Assembly (NCBI GenBank): GCA_021732605.1
Contig: JAKFUS010000013.1
Coordinates: 44,150-108,149, forward strand
Source: Betaproteobacteria bacterium
GTDB lineage: Bacteria; Pseudomonadota; Gammaproteobacteria; Burkholderiales; SG8-41
Direction: 5' to 3'
DNA length: 64,000 nt
Shown: positions 48,355 through 57,161 of the stretch, piece after piece
Numbering within the stretch: position 1 is the first letter of the stretch
Layout: the number at the start of each line of letters is the position of its first letter
Position numbers and translations under genes: made by a program
Notes under the pieces: generated by a model
What the model saw: the letters and a program-made list of their open reading frames with translations, nothing else
What the model was told of the DNA's origin: nothing
Databases searched by the model: none

Positions 48355-50073
48355 TTACGCTTTCGCCGGAATGATCGGCAGCAGCAGGTATGACGGTTTG
48401 TCGCCGCCCGAGTAGATCGTGTTTTCAGCACCCAGGTTGTAGTCGGCGTGGTAATGCCCGTACATCTGGCTGCCGGCGCCGTCGCGCGACTGGATGTCGA
48501 TGCGAATCTTGTGACCCTTCTTGAATACCATACAGGTCGGCCAGATCTCGATCTGACATTCGACGATCTCACCCGGCGTCAGCCACTGCCGCTCGTTATG
48601 CGCGTGGAAAGGCCGATACGGCAGCGTACGCGCCGGATCGATCTTGCGGTGCGAAGCACGCAGCCAGCCCTTGGTCACCGCCGGCACTGACTGCCCCTGC
48701 TGACCGACTTCGCAGACATCCTTGCCATCGGCATCGATATTGCGCAGCGTGACCATGATGTCCATGTCTTCGGTCGAACTCGACACCCACAGATTCATCA
48801 TCAGCGGACCGGTGACTTCCGTGTCCTCAGTCAGCACGGGGGTTTCAAAGGCCACACCCATCTTGTTCTGCGCGGCGAGCATCAGCGCGGTGGACGATGA
48901 GGCAACCCCCGCCTTGGTCACACCGCTGGCGGAGTAACTGAGCTTGGATTCTTTCGCCGGCGTCTTGGCCGACAACGAGCCCTCAACGCTGTCGATGTCC
49001 GTGCCCTGCGCACGCTCGATGTTCAGGTGCATCTTCGTCCACTGCGTGCGCTTCAGCGGCCATTCGTTCTCGAAGCGGAATTTGTAGGGCTCGGTGCTGC
49101 CGCCGGTGCGAATCTCGATCTTGATCGGCGGTTCGTCCATGATGCCGGTGTCGATGTTCTTCAGCCAGTAATCGAACCAGCGCAACTGGTCGATACGCCC
49201 TTCCTCCGAATGGAAAGGATGGAAATGTGAGCCGGTGTGCACGCGCAGCTTTTTGTGTTTCGACGCCGCATTGACGAATCCCTCGATGTTGCCGCGCAGG
49301 TGCAGTGAAAAACCACCCCAGTTGCCGGCACTGAACACCGGCACGGTGATTTTTTCCCATTGTGCACTGCGCGCTCTCCAATATTCGGAATCAAGGTTGT
49401 TGCTCATCCAGTTCCACAGCATGTCGTTGCGGAATGCGTTGGGATTATATTCGCGCGGCCGGCCCAGCAGATGGTGCGCAGTCTGCGTGTTGTGCCAGCT
49501 GGAAATGAAGCCCATCGCGAATATGCCGCCGTGATAGGCCTGATCGCGGTAGAGATCAGCGCGACCTTCCCAGGGCAGGATCGCCTTCAGTGATGGTGGC
49601 TGCATGTTGGCCCCGCGCCACTGACAGTTGGCGTGATAGGACACACCCGATGCGCCGATATTGCCCGAGCACCAGGGCTGCTTCGCCGCCCATTCGATGG
49701 CATCGTGGAAATCCACGCCTTCCTGGTACGAGTTCGGATCGGACAAGCCGGGAGATTTTCCCGAACCGCGTGAATCGACACGCACCAGTGCATAACCGCG
49801 CGGGCACCACCACATCGGGTTCGCGGTTTCCCAGTTCAGGTAGGGATTCGCCTTCTCCCCGAGGTCTGCCGGCGGCCGCCACAGCTTGTCTTTCTGGTAG
49901 GGCCCGATGTTGATCAGCGCCGGCACCTTCTCCTTGCAGTCCGGCCGCAGCACGTCGCAATAAATGATCGCGCCATCGCGCAGTTTGATTGGAACGTCTT
50001 TTTCGACGATCAGTTTCCAGTCCTGCGGCTGGGAGATTTTGGCAGACGACAGGGTGGCGGACTTGTCAGGCAT
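48355..50073 (-). CDS. CocE/NonD-family hydrolase (X-Pro dipeptidyl-peptidase S15-like)
   Basis: A 572-residue CocE/NonD hydrolase. The N-terminal alpha/beta domain has GYALVRVDSRGSGKSPG near residues 93-109 and the nucleophile in GASGVSYHANCQW (Ser in G-V-S-Y). The C-terminal jelly-roll-like domain includes PLMMNLWVSSSTEDMDIMVTLRNID. These enzymes cleave esters or acyl bonds, such as cocaine, cephalosporin-type esters or X-Pro peptides. GGAGCG precedes the ATG. Unlike the Bug-linked hydrolases, it keeps its catalytic serine. Upstream lies heptamer array D. Confidence 0.88.
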   Translation of the reverse strand: MPDKSATLSSAKISQPQDWKLIVEKDVPIKLRDGAIIYCDVLRPDCKEKVPALINIGPYQKDKLWRPPADLGEKANPYLNWETANPMWWCPRGYALVRVDSRGSGKSPGLSDPNSYQEGVDFHDAIEWAAKQPWCSGNIGASGVSYHANCQWRGANMQPPSLKAILPWEGRADLYRDQAYHGGIFAMGFISSWHNTQTAHHLLGRPREYNPNAFRNDMLWNWMSNNLDSEYWRARSAQWEKITVPVFSAGNWGGFSLHLRGNIEGFVNAASKHKKLRVHTGSHFHPFHSEEGRIDQLRWFDYWLKNIDTGIMDEPPIKIEIRTGGSTEPYKFRFENEWPLKRTQWTKMHLNIERAQGTDIDSVEGSLSAKTPAKESKLSYSASGVTKAGVASSSTALMLAAQNKMGVAFETPVLTEDTEVTGPLMMNLWVSSSTEDMDIMVTLRNIDADGKDVCEVGQQGQSVPAVTKGWLRASHRKIDPARTLPYRPFHAHNERQWLTPGEIVECQIEIWPTCMVFKKGHKIRIDIQSRDGAGSQMYGHYHADYNLGAENTIYSGGDKPSYLLLPIIPAKA

Positions 50074-50094
50074 GAAGCGCTCCGTGTGGTTGCT

Positions 50095-50185
50095 GGTGAT
50101 TGGTGACTGGTAACTTGTAACTGGTAACTGGTAACTGGTAACTGGTAACTGGTAACTGGTAACTGGTAACTGGTGATTGGTAATG
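50095..50185. repeat. Heptamer array D (13 units)
   Basis: Thirteen 7-bp units: GGTGATT, GGTGACT, GGTAACT, one TGTAACT variant, seven GGTAACT, GGTGATT and GGTAATG. The array fills the gap between the Bug gene stop (50213) and the CocE start (50073). Read in the direction of transcription the units are AGTTACC-type upstream of the CocE gene. No opposing arm is present. Confidence 0.95.
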
Positions 50186-50212
50186 GGTGATGCAAACCTG
50201 GATTCCGCAGAC

Positions 50213-51223
50213 TCAACGCTTGATGAGGCCGAGGTCGGCCATCATCTTTTCGAGCAACAGATGTTCTGCCTCCAGAAATTTGCGGGTTTCTGCCGCGCCC
50301 TTGAAGTCGCGGCCCCAGGCGTTTTTCTCGAGTTCATCCTTCCAGTCCGGGTCATCGACCATGCGCGAGAACACGCGATCCCAGTAACCGGTCTGCGCCG
50401 CCGTCAAACCCTTGGGCGCGAGGAAGCCGCGCCATGCCGAATACACGGCGTCGATACCCTGCTCGCGGAAAGTCGGCACCGCGGCGAAACCACCGGACTG
50501 GCGCGCCGGTGCGCTGATACCCAGCACACGGATGCGGCCGTCCTGCACCAGTGGCAGCGCGTTGCCCACGGTGCCCGCCCAGATATCAACATGGCCACCC
50601 AGCGCGGCCGTAGTACCGGCACCGCCCGAGGAATAGACAACGATTTTCAGCGCCTTGGGATCAATGCCAGCCGCACGCGCGACCATGCCCAGCACGATAT
50701 GGTTCTGGTTGCCGCGCGCCGGTGAAATGCCGAAGCTGACGGATGCCGGGTCGGCCTTCAATTTCGCCACCAGATCCTTGCCGTTCAGGATGCCGGAGGC
50801 ACTGCGCACCCACACCGCCACGTATTCGTGCATGACAATGTTGAGCGGCGTGATGTCCTGATAACGCAGCGTGCTCAAGCCCATGATCTGGTTGGTCACC
50901 AGCGCGGTGTTCAGTGTCGAGATGTAATGGGCATCGCCCGGATGCTGATTCAGCGAACTCCAGGCCAGCGTGCCGCCACCACCCGGCTTGTTGTTGACGC
51001 TGACGCTGGGCATACCCGGGACAGACGTCAGATATTTCTGGATCACCCGCGCCGAGCGATCCGCCGCACCACCGGCGCCGGAAGAAACCACGATCTCGAC
51101 GTTTTTCTCGGGTTTCCAATCCTGCGCACCGGCCGCGCCGACAAAACAGCACGCCATCATGCCCAGCCAGAAACTGTATTGCACGCGTGCCTGCAACGTG
51201 CGGACATAGCCCTTGATCATCAC
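50213..51223 (-). CDS. Bug/TctC-family periplasmic solute-binding protein (divergent)
   Basis: A 336-residue Bug-like protein with an uncleaved-looking or long signal region (SFWLGMMACCFVGAAGAQ, about residues 17-34). The mature start is WKPEKNVEIVVSSGAGGAADRSARVIQ. Blocks VNNKPGGGGTLAWSSL and GGHVDIWAGTVGN are family-like but divergent, closer to the subgroup in which the PIRxIVPF motif is altered to VEIVVSS. GGAGGAATGTG precedes the start. It is divergent from the alpha/beta hydrolase at 51433 and upstream of the CocE gene. Confidence 0.88.
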   Translation of the reverse strand: MMIKGYVRTLQARVQYSFWLGMMACCFVGAAGAQDWKPEKNVEIVVSSGAGGAADRSARVIQKYLTSVPGMPSVSVNNKPGGGGTLAWSSLNQHPGDAHYISTLNTALVTNQIMGLSTLRYQDITPLNIVMHEYVAVWVRSASGILNGKDLVAKLKADPASVSFGISPARGNQNHIVLGMVARAAGIDPKALKIVVYSSGGAGTTAALGGHVDIWAGTVGNALPLVQDGRIRVLGISAPARQSGGFAAVPTFREQGIDAVYSAWRGFLAPKGLTAAQTGYWDRVFSRMVDDPDWKDELEKNAWGRDFKGAAETRKFLEAEHLLLEKMMADLGLIKR

Positions 51224-51432
51224 ATTCCTCCAGGATTCACTGCTTTGAAGATTTTTTTTATTGTTTTACGGCTTCCCGCAATGCCGGGCTCCGATTATAG
51301 GAGCGGCACCAGCAGCACACAACGACGGCCGTGAGAAAACCCGCCTCCTCCATATACTGGAAGAGCATCGCGACACTGACGGCTGGCGCGGTAGAATCAC
51401 CGGCTAAATCGTGATCGAGAAAACGGATCCAC

Positions 51433-52221
51433 ATGCCCGCCACCCCGACGTTCATCGCCCAGCACGGCGAAGTCCATATTACAGTCCACGCTTTCGGCAG
51501 CGGCCCGCGCATCGTGATGATGCCTTCGCTGGGCCGTCCGGCCTCCGATTTTTTCGACATCGCGCAGCGTCTGGCCAGTGCCGGTTATCGCGTGCTGTGT
51601 CCGCAACCGCGCGGCCTCGGCGGCAGCAAGGGCCCGCTGCACAGCATCACGCTGCATGATTTCGCGAAAGACATCGCCGCGGTGATCGAACATGACGGCG
51701 GCGAACCCACCGTGGTTGCCGGCCATGCCTTCGGCAATTTTGTCGCCCGCACCATGGCTGCCGACCATCCGCAACTGGTGCGTGCCGTGGTGTTGCTCGC
51801 CGCAACACACACCTGGCCGCTGGCGCCGGAGCTGCGCGACTCAATCAACAAATGCCATCAGATGGATCTGCCGGAAGAGGAAAGACTTAAACATCTGCAG
51901 CACGTATTTTTTGCGCCCGGCAATGATGCCCGCGTCTGGCTCGACGGCTGGGACGACGAGGTGATGCATGCCGAACGCGATGCCACCGAGGCCACGCCGA
52001 AAGCGGAATGGTGGACCGCCGGCAAAGCCCCCGTGCTTGATGTGTTGTCGCTCAAGGACCCACTGTCACCGCCGGACAGCATCTACAACTACCGCGACCA
52101 ATGGGGCGCCGACCGCGTAACCATCGCCAAAATCGACAACGCCGCACATGCGCTGCTGCCCGAACAGCCGGCTGCGGTGGCTGAAGCCATCATTGCCTAC
52201 ATGAAAAAACTCGGCGCATGA
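51433..52221 (+). CDS. Alpha/beta-hydrolase fold protein with Ala at the nucleophile position
   Basis: A 262-residue alpha/beta-hydrolase fold protein. MMPSLGRPASDFFDIAQRL near residues 29-47 takes the oxyanion place, and VLCPQPRGLGGSKG near 54-67 is typical. The nucleophile elbow reads VAGHAFGNFVA, so the serine is replaced by Ala99. A candidate acid in LSLKDPLSPPD and the His in IDNAAHALLPEQP (about H239) remain. The stop overlaps the glutathione-transferase start as ATGA. It is divergent from one Bug gene and 659 bases upstream of another. Confidence 0.82.
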   Translation: MPATPTFIAQHGEVHITVHAFGSGPRIVMMPSLGRPASDFFDIAQRLASAGYRVLCPQPRGLGGSKGPLHSITLHDFAKDIAAVIEHDGGEPTVVAGHAFGNFVARTMAADHPQLVRAVVLLAATHTWPLAPELRDSINKCHQMDLPEEERLKHLQHVFFAPGNDARVWLDGWDDEVMHAERDATEATPKAEWWTAGKAPVLDVLSLKDPLSPPDSIYNYRDQWGADRVTIAKIDNAAHALLPEQPAAVAEAIIAYMKKLGA

Positions 52222-52844
52222 AGCTGTACTGGTCATCACGCTCGCCTTTTGTGCGCAAGGTGATGATTTTTGCGCATGAATGCGGGCTGGCCGCACGCAT
52301 CGAATGTGTACGCACGCTGGTGGCCATGAACCGCCCCAATGCCGACCTGCTGCCGGTCAATCCGACGGGCAAGATTCCGACACTGGTGCTGGACGACGGC
52401 AGTGTGCTCTACGATTCAACCGTGATCTGCGAATACCTCGACAGCCTGCACAAAGGCCGCCTGCTGTTTCCGGAAGCAGGACCGTCGCGCTGGACTGCCT
52501 TGCGCCGCCATGCGCTGGGCAACAACCTGACCGACAACCTGATGCTGTGGCGCAATGAAATGCTGCGTCCGCAGCCGCAGCAATCGGCGGAAACGCTGGC
52601 CGCGTTTGAACTGAAGGTGCGCAATGCAGTGGCCGCACTGGATCACGAGGCTGCGGCACTGGCGAACGATCCGGTCAGCATCGGTCACGTCGCCATTGCC
52701 TGCGCGCTGGGCTATATTGATTTCCGCTTTGCCCATCTGGGTTGGCGGGCGGGCTGTGATACGGGGCATGACCGCATCGCCGCCTGGCATGACGACTTCG
52801 CGCAGCGCCCGTCGATGACCCTGACGGCGCATGTCGACCAATGA
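52218..52844 (+). CDS. Glutathione S-transferase family protein
   Basis: A 208-residue GST. The N-terminal thioredoxin-like domain has LYWSSRSPFVRKVMIFAHECGL with the catalytic Ser/Tyr region near residue 5-8, NPTGKIPTLVLDDGSVLYDSTVICEYLD near 48-75 and a helical C-terminal domain. It would conjugate glutathione or isomerise a substrate in the cytoplasm. It is translationally coupled to the Ala-variant hydrolase by an ATGA overlap and followed 36 bases later by a Bug gene. Confidence 0.9.
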   Translation: MKLYWSSRSPFVRKVMIFAHECGLAARIECVRTLVAMNRPNADLLPVNPTGKIPTLVLDDGSVLYDSTVICEYLDSLHKGRLLFPEAGPSRWTALRRHALGNNLTDNLMLWRNEMLRPQPQQSAETLAAFELKVRNAVAALDHEAAALANDPVSIGHVAIACALGYIDFRFAHLGWRAGCDTGHDRIAAWHDDFAQRPSMTLTAHVDQ

Positions 52845-52880
52845 CAACAATAACAACAACACTAAGCCGAGGAACACACC

Positions 52881-53843
52881 ATGAATAAATCCATCGCGCT
52901 GTTGCCGTTGCTGGCATTGATCGCGTTGCCGGTTTCGGCACAACAACAGTACCCGCAGCGCGCCATCCGCATGGTCGTCGGCTTTCCCGCTGGCGGCCCC
53001 ACCGACATCGTGTCGCGGCTGATGGCACCGAAAATGGCCGAAGCGCTGGGACAGCAGGTCATTGTCGACAACCGCGGCGGCGCCGGCGGCATGATCGCCA
53101 CCGAACAGGTGGCCAAGGCCGCACCTGACGGTTACACCATCCTGATGGGCACCATCGGCGGCGTGGCCGTGGCGATGAGCCTGAATCCCAACCGCGGTTA
53201 CGACACACTGCGCGACCTGGCGCCGATCACGCAAAGCGTCACCGTCACCAGCATCCTCGTCACCCATCCCTCGGTACCGGCGAAAAACGTCAAGGAACTG
53301 CTGGCACTGGCACGCGCGAAACCGGGCAGCCTCAATTACGGCTCCTCGGGCAACGGCACCATCACCCACCTCGCCGGCGAACTGCTCAAATACATGGGCA
53401 AGGTCAGCATCACCCATGTGCCGTACAAAGGCGGCTCTCCGGCATTGACTGCGCTGGTGTCGGGCGAAGTCGATCTGACGTATGAGAACAGCCTGATCAT
53501 CACGCCGCATATCAAATCCGGCCGGGTCAAGGCATTGGCCGTCACCGGCGCCAAACGTTCCGCGCTGTTTCCCGATCTGCCGACCATCGCCGAAACCCTG
53601 CCCGGCTACAGTGCCAGCGGCTGGTACGGCCTGCTCGCGCCGGCCGCTGTACCGAAACCGATCATTGCACGACTGCATGCCGAAGCCGTGAAAGCACTGC
53701 GCGTCCCGGACGTCATCGACAAACTCTCGAGCCAGGGCGCCGAACCGGTGGGCAACACGCCGGAGGAATTCACCGCCTTCGTGCGCAGTGAAATTGAAAA
53801 ATGGGCGAAGCTGGTGAAAGCCGCCAATATGCGTACGGATTAA
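52881..53843 (+). CDS. Bug/TctC-family periplasmic solute-binding protein
   Basis: A 320-residue Bug protein with a signal peptide to about PVSAQQ (residue 22), then YPQRAIRMVVGFPAGGPTDIVSRL. Typical blocks are VDNRGGAGGMIATEQVAKAAPDGYTIL and HVPYKGGSPALTALVSGEVDLTY. GAGGAACACACC precedes the ATG. It stands between the hydrolase/GST pair and the acyl-CoA synthetase, which starts six bases after its stop, so uptake and CoA activation of one acid are probably co-expressed. Confidence 0.92.
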   Translation: MNKSIALLPLLALIALPVSAQQQYPQRAIRMVVGFPAGGPTDIVSRLMAPKMAEALGQQVIVDNRGGAGGMIATEQVAKAAPDGYTILMGTIGGVAVAMSLNPNRGYDTLRDLAPITQSVTVTSILVTHPSVPAKNVKELLALARAKPGSLNYGSSGNGTITHLAGELLKYMGKVSITHVPYKGGSPALTALVSGEVDLTYENSLIITPHIKSGRVKALAVTGAKRSALFPDLPTIAETLPGYSASGWYGLLAPAAVPKPIIARLHAEAVKALRVPDVIDKLSSQGAEPVGNTPEEFTAFVRSEIEKWAKLVKAANMRTD

Positions 53844-53849
53844 CAAACA

Positions 53850-55982
53850 ATGTCCGCTGTCCTCAAAAGCCCTTCCGCAGCACCCGACCTGTCACGCCTG
53901 CTCAATCCGCGCGGTGTCGCCATCATCGGCGCCTCCACTGATCTGACACGCATCGGCGGCCAGCCGATCAAGCTGCTCACCGAATACGGTTACAAGGGCA
54001 AGGTTTATCCGGTCAATCCGAAATACAAGGAAGTCAAAGGCCTGACCTGCTATCCCGACATCGGCGCCGTACCACAGCCCTGTGATATCGCGCTGATCGC
54101 GGTATCGGGTGCGCTGGTGCCGGGCGCCATCGAACAATGCGGCAAGGCCGGCATCCCATTCGCAGTGATCCTGTCGGCAGGCTTCAGCGAGGCCGGTGAT
54201 GCCGGCAAGCTGCTCAACGACAAACTATTGGCAGCAATCAAAACCAGCGGCGTGCGCGTGGTCGGCCCCAACTGCCTGGGCCTGATGAACCTCGACGAGG
54301 ATTTCCGCCTCGGCTTCGGCGGCACGCTGCAACTGAAGACACTCAAGCCCGGCCCGATCGCAATGGTCACCCAATCCGGCGGTTTTGGTTTCGGCGTGGT
54401 CGCCGTTGCCTGTTACCACGGACTTGGTTTCAACCATGTGATTTCCACCGGCAATGAAGTCGATCTGACCGCGCTCGACTGGATGGAGCACCTGATCGAA
54501 CGCCCCGATGTCAAAATCCTCACCGCCTTCCTCGAAGGCACCACCGAGGGCAAACGCCTGCGCCAGCTTGGGGCTCGCGCGCTGGAACTCGGCAAACCGA
54601 TATTGATCTGGAAAGTCGGCAACAGCGAAGTCGGCAGTAAAGCGGCAACCTCGCACACCGCGCGCCTGACGGCAGATTACGAACTGTTCCGCACCGCGTT
54701 CCGCGAAGGCGGCTTTATAGAAGTGCAGGATGTTGATGATCTGGTTGATTACTGCAAGGCCTTCCGCGGCAAAAAACTGCCGCGCGGCAATGGTGTCGGT
54801 GTGATGACGCTGTCCGGTGGTGCCGGCGTGCTGCTCGCCGACCGTTGCATCGCACACGGCCTGACGCTGCCCAAATTGAGCGATGCCACCCGCGAAAAAC
54901 TGCGCGGCATCGTCGTCGCTTATGCCTCCATCGAAAACCCGATCGACACCACGGCGCAAGGCTACAACGACAACTTCGCCTCGTACACCAAGACCATGCG
55001 TGAAGTGCTGGCTGATCCCAACATCGATTCCATCGTCGCGCGTTCGCCGCGCGGCACCGTGGCGCAGGTCTGGGCAGAGGGTTTGGTGGAGATGCTCAAG
55101 GGCGTGGACAAACCGCTGCTGCTGAACTGGCCGACCTCACCCGACGACAACCGCGAAGCGATGCAATACCTGGAGCGTAATGGCGTGCCCTGCATACTCG
55201 CGCCCGGTCGCACGGTTGACGCGATGGCGGCACTGACCGACTTTGCCAACAAGCGCCGTGTTTTCGAAGCCGCGCGTGCGCGCGGCGGCAAACGCGCCAT
55301 CGCGCCACAAAAACTCGATCTTTCAGCTTCCGGCACGCTGGGCGAGCACGCTTCCAAGGCCCTGCTCAAGGCCTACGGCATTACGGTCACTGAAGAAAAG
55401 CTGCTGGCGCCGGAGACCATCGAAAAATTGACCGCAACACCACTGCCCTTCCCGCTGGCGGTAAAAATCGAATCCGCCGACATCCCGCACAAGACCGAAG
55501 CCGGCGTGATCCGCCTGCACATCAATAGTGTCGATGCGTTGAAACGGGCGGCGCGCGAAGTACTGGCTGCGGCCAAACAGTACAAACCCGATGCGCGCAT
55601 CGCCGGCGTACTGGTGCAACAGATGGCCGGCGGCGAAGAAGTCATCCTCGGTGCGGTCAACGATCCGCACTTCGGTCCGGTGATTGCTTTCGGCCTCGGC
55701 GGCGTATTTACCGAAATCATGCATGACGTGACCCACCGTTACGCGCCCTTCGATGTTGAAACCGCGAAAGCGATGATCCACGGCATCAAGGGCGTCAAAC
55801 TATTGCAGGGTTACCGCGGCAAACTGCCCTGCAATATCGACGCGCTGGCTGATGCGATCTCGCGGCTGTCGCTGCTGGTGGCCGATCACGCCGACCGCAT
55901 CGCTGAAATCGACATCAATCCGCTGTTCGTCAACGCCGATGGTGTGGTCGCGGCGGATGCACTGGTGGTGCTGAAAGACTGA
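53850..55982 (+). CDS. Acetate--CoA ligase family protein (NDP-forming acyl-CoA synthetase)
   Basis: A 710-residue fused-type NDP-forming acyl-CoA synthetase. Domain order seen: CoA-binding Rossmann (LLNPRGVAIIGASTDLTRIGG), succinyl-CoA-ligase-like flavodoxin domains with the phospho-histidine candidate in KAATSHTARLTADYE, and a C-terminal ATP-grasp domain (about residues 490-710) with FPLAVKIESADIPHKTEAG and FGPVIAFGLGG. It activates a carboxylate to its CoA ester with ATP. The start is six bases after the Bug stop, indicating a joint operon. Confidence 0.9.
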   Translation: MSAVLKSPSAAPDLSRLLNPRGVAIIGASTDLTRIGGQPIKLLTEYGYKGKVYPVNPKYKEVKGLTCYPDIGAVPQPCDIALIAVSGALVPGAIEQCGKAGIPFAVILSAGFSEAGDAGKLLNDKLLAAIKTSGVRVVGPNCLGLMNLDEDFRLGFGGTLQLKTLKPGPIAMVTQSGGFGFGVVAVACYHGLGFNHVISTGNEVDLTALDWMEHLIERPDVKILTAFLEGTTEGKRLRQLGARALELGKPILIWKVGNSEVGSKAATSHTARLTADYELFRTAFREGGFIEVQDVDDLVDYCKAFRGKKLPRGNGVGVMTLSGGAGVLLADRCIAHGLTLPKLSDATREKLRGIVVAYASIENPIDTTAQGYNDNFASYTKTMREVLADPNIDSIVARSPRGTVAQVWAEGLVEMLKGVDKPLLLNWPTSPDDNREAMQYLERNGVPCILAPGRTVDAMAALTDFANKRRVFEAARARGGKRAIAPQKLDLSASGTLGEHASKALLKAYGITVTEEKLLAPETIEKLTATPLPFPLAVKIESADIPHKTEAGVIRLHINSVDALKRAAREVLAAAKQYKPDARIAGVLVQQMAGGEEVILGAVNDPHFGPVIAFGLGGVFTEIMHDVTHRYAPFDVETAKAMIHGIKGVKLLQGYRGKLPCNIDALADAISRLSLLVADHADRIAEIDINPLFVNADGVVAADALVVLKD

Positions 55983-55996
55983 AAACCTTAAACCCT

Positions 55997-56106
55997 TTAG
56001 CCACAGAGGACACAGAGTTCACAGAGAACCCCAAAGACAAGAACACAAAAAGAACTGTTGGTTTGTTTTTCGCTTTTCTCTATGTCCTCTGTGAACTCTG
56101 TGGCTA
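55997..56106. repeat. Imperfect inverted repeat of the CCACAGAGGACACAGAG type
   Basis: The left arm AGCCACAGAGGACACAGAG near 56000 and the right arm CTCTGTGGCT near 56095-56105 are complementary, with an inner block order swap. The unit is a widely dispersed intergenic repeat in Proteobacteria. It fills the 145-base gap before the NMO gene. Confidence 0.75.
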
Positions 56107-56127
56107 AAAGCCTTTGACCTTGAACTC

Positions 56128-57141
56128 ATGAACATACCTTTCAAAACCCGCATCACCGACCTCTACGGCATCCGCTTGCCGGTGATCGCCAGCGGCCTGA
56201 TGTGGCTGGCGGAACCGGTGTATGTCGCCGCGGTGGCGCGCGCCGGACTGATCGGCTTCATGACTTCGGCAAGTTTTCCCGACCCGAAAGCATTGCGTGC
56301 GGGCATCCGTAAATGCCGTGATCTGAGCGAGGGCAAACCCTTCGGCGTCAACATCATGATCCGCGTCAGCCGTGACGGCACTGATCGCGTCACGCCGCTG
56401 ATCGATGCCGTGATCGACGAAGGCGTGAAATATGTGGAAACCGCGGGCAACAATCCCGAGGCTTATCTGAAGCGCCTGAAAGACGCCGGCATCATCGTGC
56501 TGCACAAGGTGCCGGGGGTGCGTTACGCCAAAAAAGCCGAATCGCTGGGCGTGGATGCCGTTACTGTTGTCGGCGCGGAAGCCGGCGGCCATCCAGGCAT
56601 CGAACCGGTGGGCACCATGGTCGCCGCAGCAGCAGCCGCGCGCGCCATCACGATTCCGCTGATCGTCGCCGGCGGAATCGGTACCGGTGCGCAAATGGTG
56701 GCCGCGCTGGCCATGGGTGCCGATGGTGTGGCGATGGGCACGCGTTTCCTGGTCTCCGAAGAAATCTGGGCGCACCGTAAATACAAGGAGCGCCTGGTCG
56801 CCGCCGGCGAAACCGACACCACGCTGCTGTTGCAGTCGATGCGCAACACGCAGCGCGCGCTGAAGACCGAACATGTGGCGATGATCCAGCAGCTTGAGCG
56901 CGAACAGGCCGATACCAAGGCGCTGCTGCCGCACATCATGGGTACCCACGCGCACAAGGCCTACGACAGCGGCGACTACGAAATGGCCATGCTGTCCTGC
57001 GGTCAGGGTGTCGTGTTCGCCGATAAAATCGAACCACTGGCCGCGATTGTGGATCGCCTCGAAATCGAAGCCCGCGCGGCGATGGACCGGCTCCATTACA
57101 TTTACCGTGCGTTGCCGACCGCCCCCGGACGCGCAGCGTGA
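56128..57141 (+). CDS. Nitronate monooxygenase family flavoprotein
   Basis: A 337-residue FMN TIM-barrel of the 2-nitropropane dioxygenase/nitronate monooxygenase family. Seen: RLPVIASGLMWLAEPVYVAAVARAG, GVKYVETAGNN near 109-119, VVGAEAGGHPG near 149-159 and VAGGIGTGAQMVAALAMGADGVAMGTRFL. Members oxidise nitronates or act as enoyl reductases and other flavoprotein dehydrogenases. It is followed 20 bases later by a Bug gene whose ribosome site GGAGGAG lies after its stop, suggesting co-transcription. Confidence 0.9.
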   Translation: MNIPFKTRITDLYGIRLPVIASGLMWLAEPVYVAAVARAGLIGFMTSASFPDPKALRAGIRKCRDLSEGKPFGVNIMIRVSRDGTDRVTPLIDAVIDEGVKYVETAGNNPEAYLKRLKDAGIIVLHKVPGVRYAKKAESLGVDAVTVVGAEAGGHPGIEPVGTMVAAAAAARAITIPLIVAGGIGTGAQMVAALAMGADGVAMGTRFLVSEEIWAHRKYKERLVAAGETDTTLLLQSMRNTQRALKTEHVAMIQQLEREQADTKALLPHIMGTHAHKAYDSGDYEMAMLSCGQGVVFADKIEPLAAIVDRLEIEARAAMDRLHYIYRALPTAPGRAA

Positions 57142-57161
57142 GTATCCCCGGAGGAGTATTG

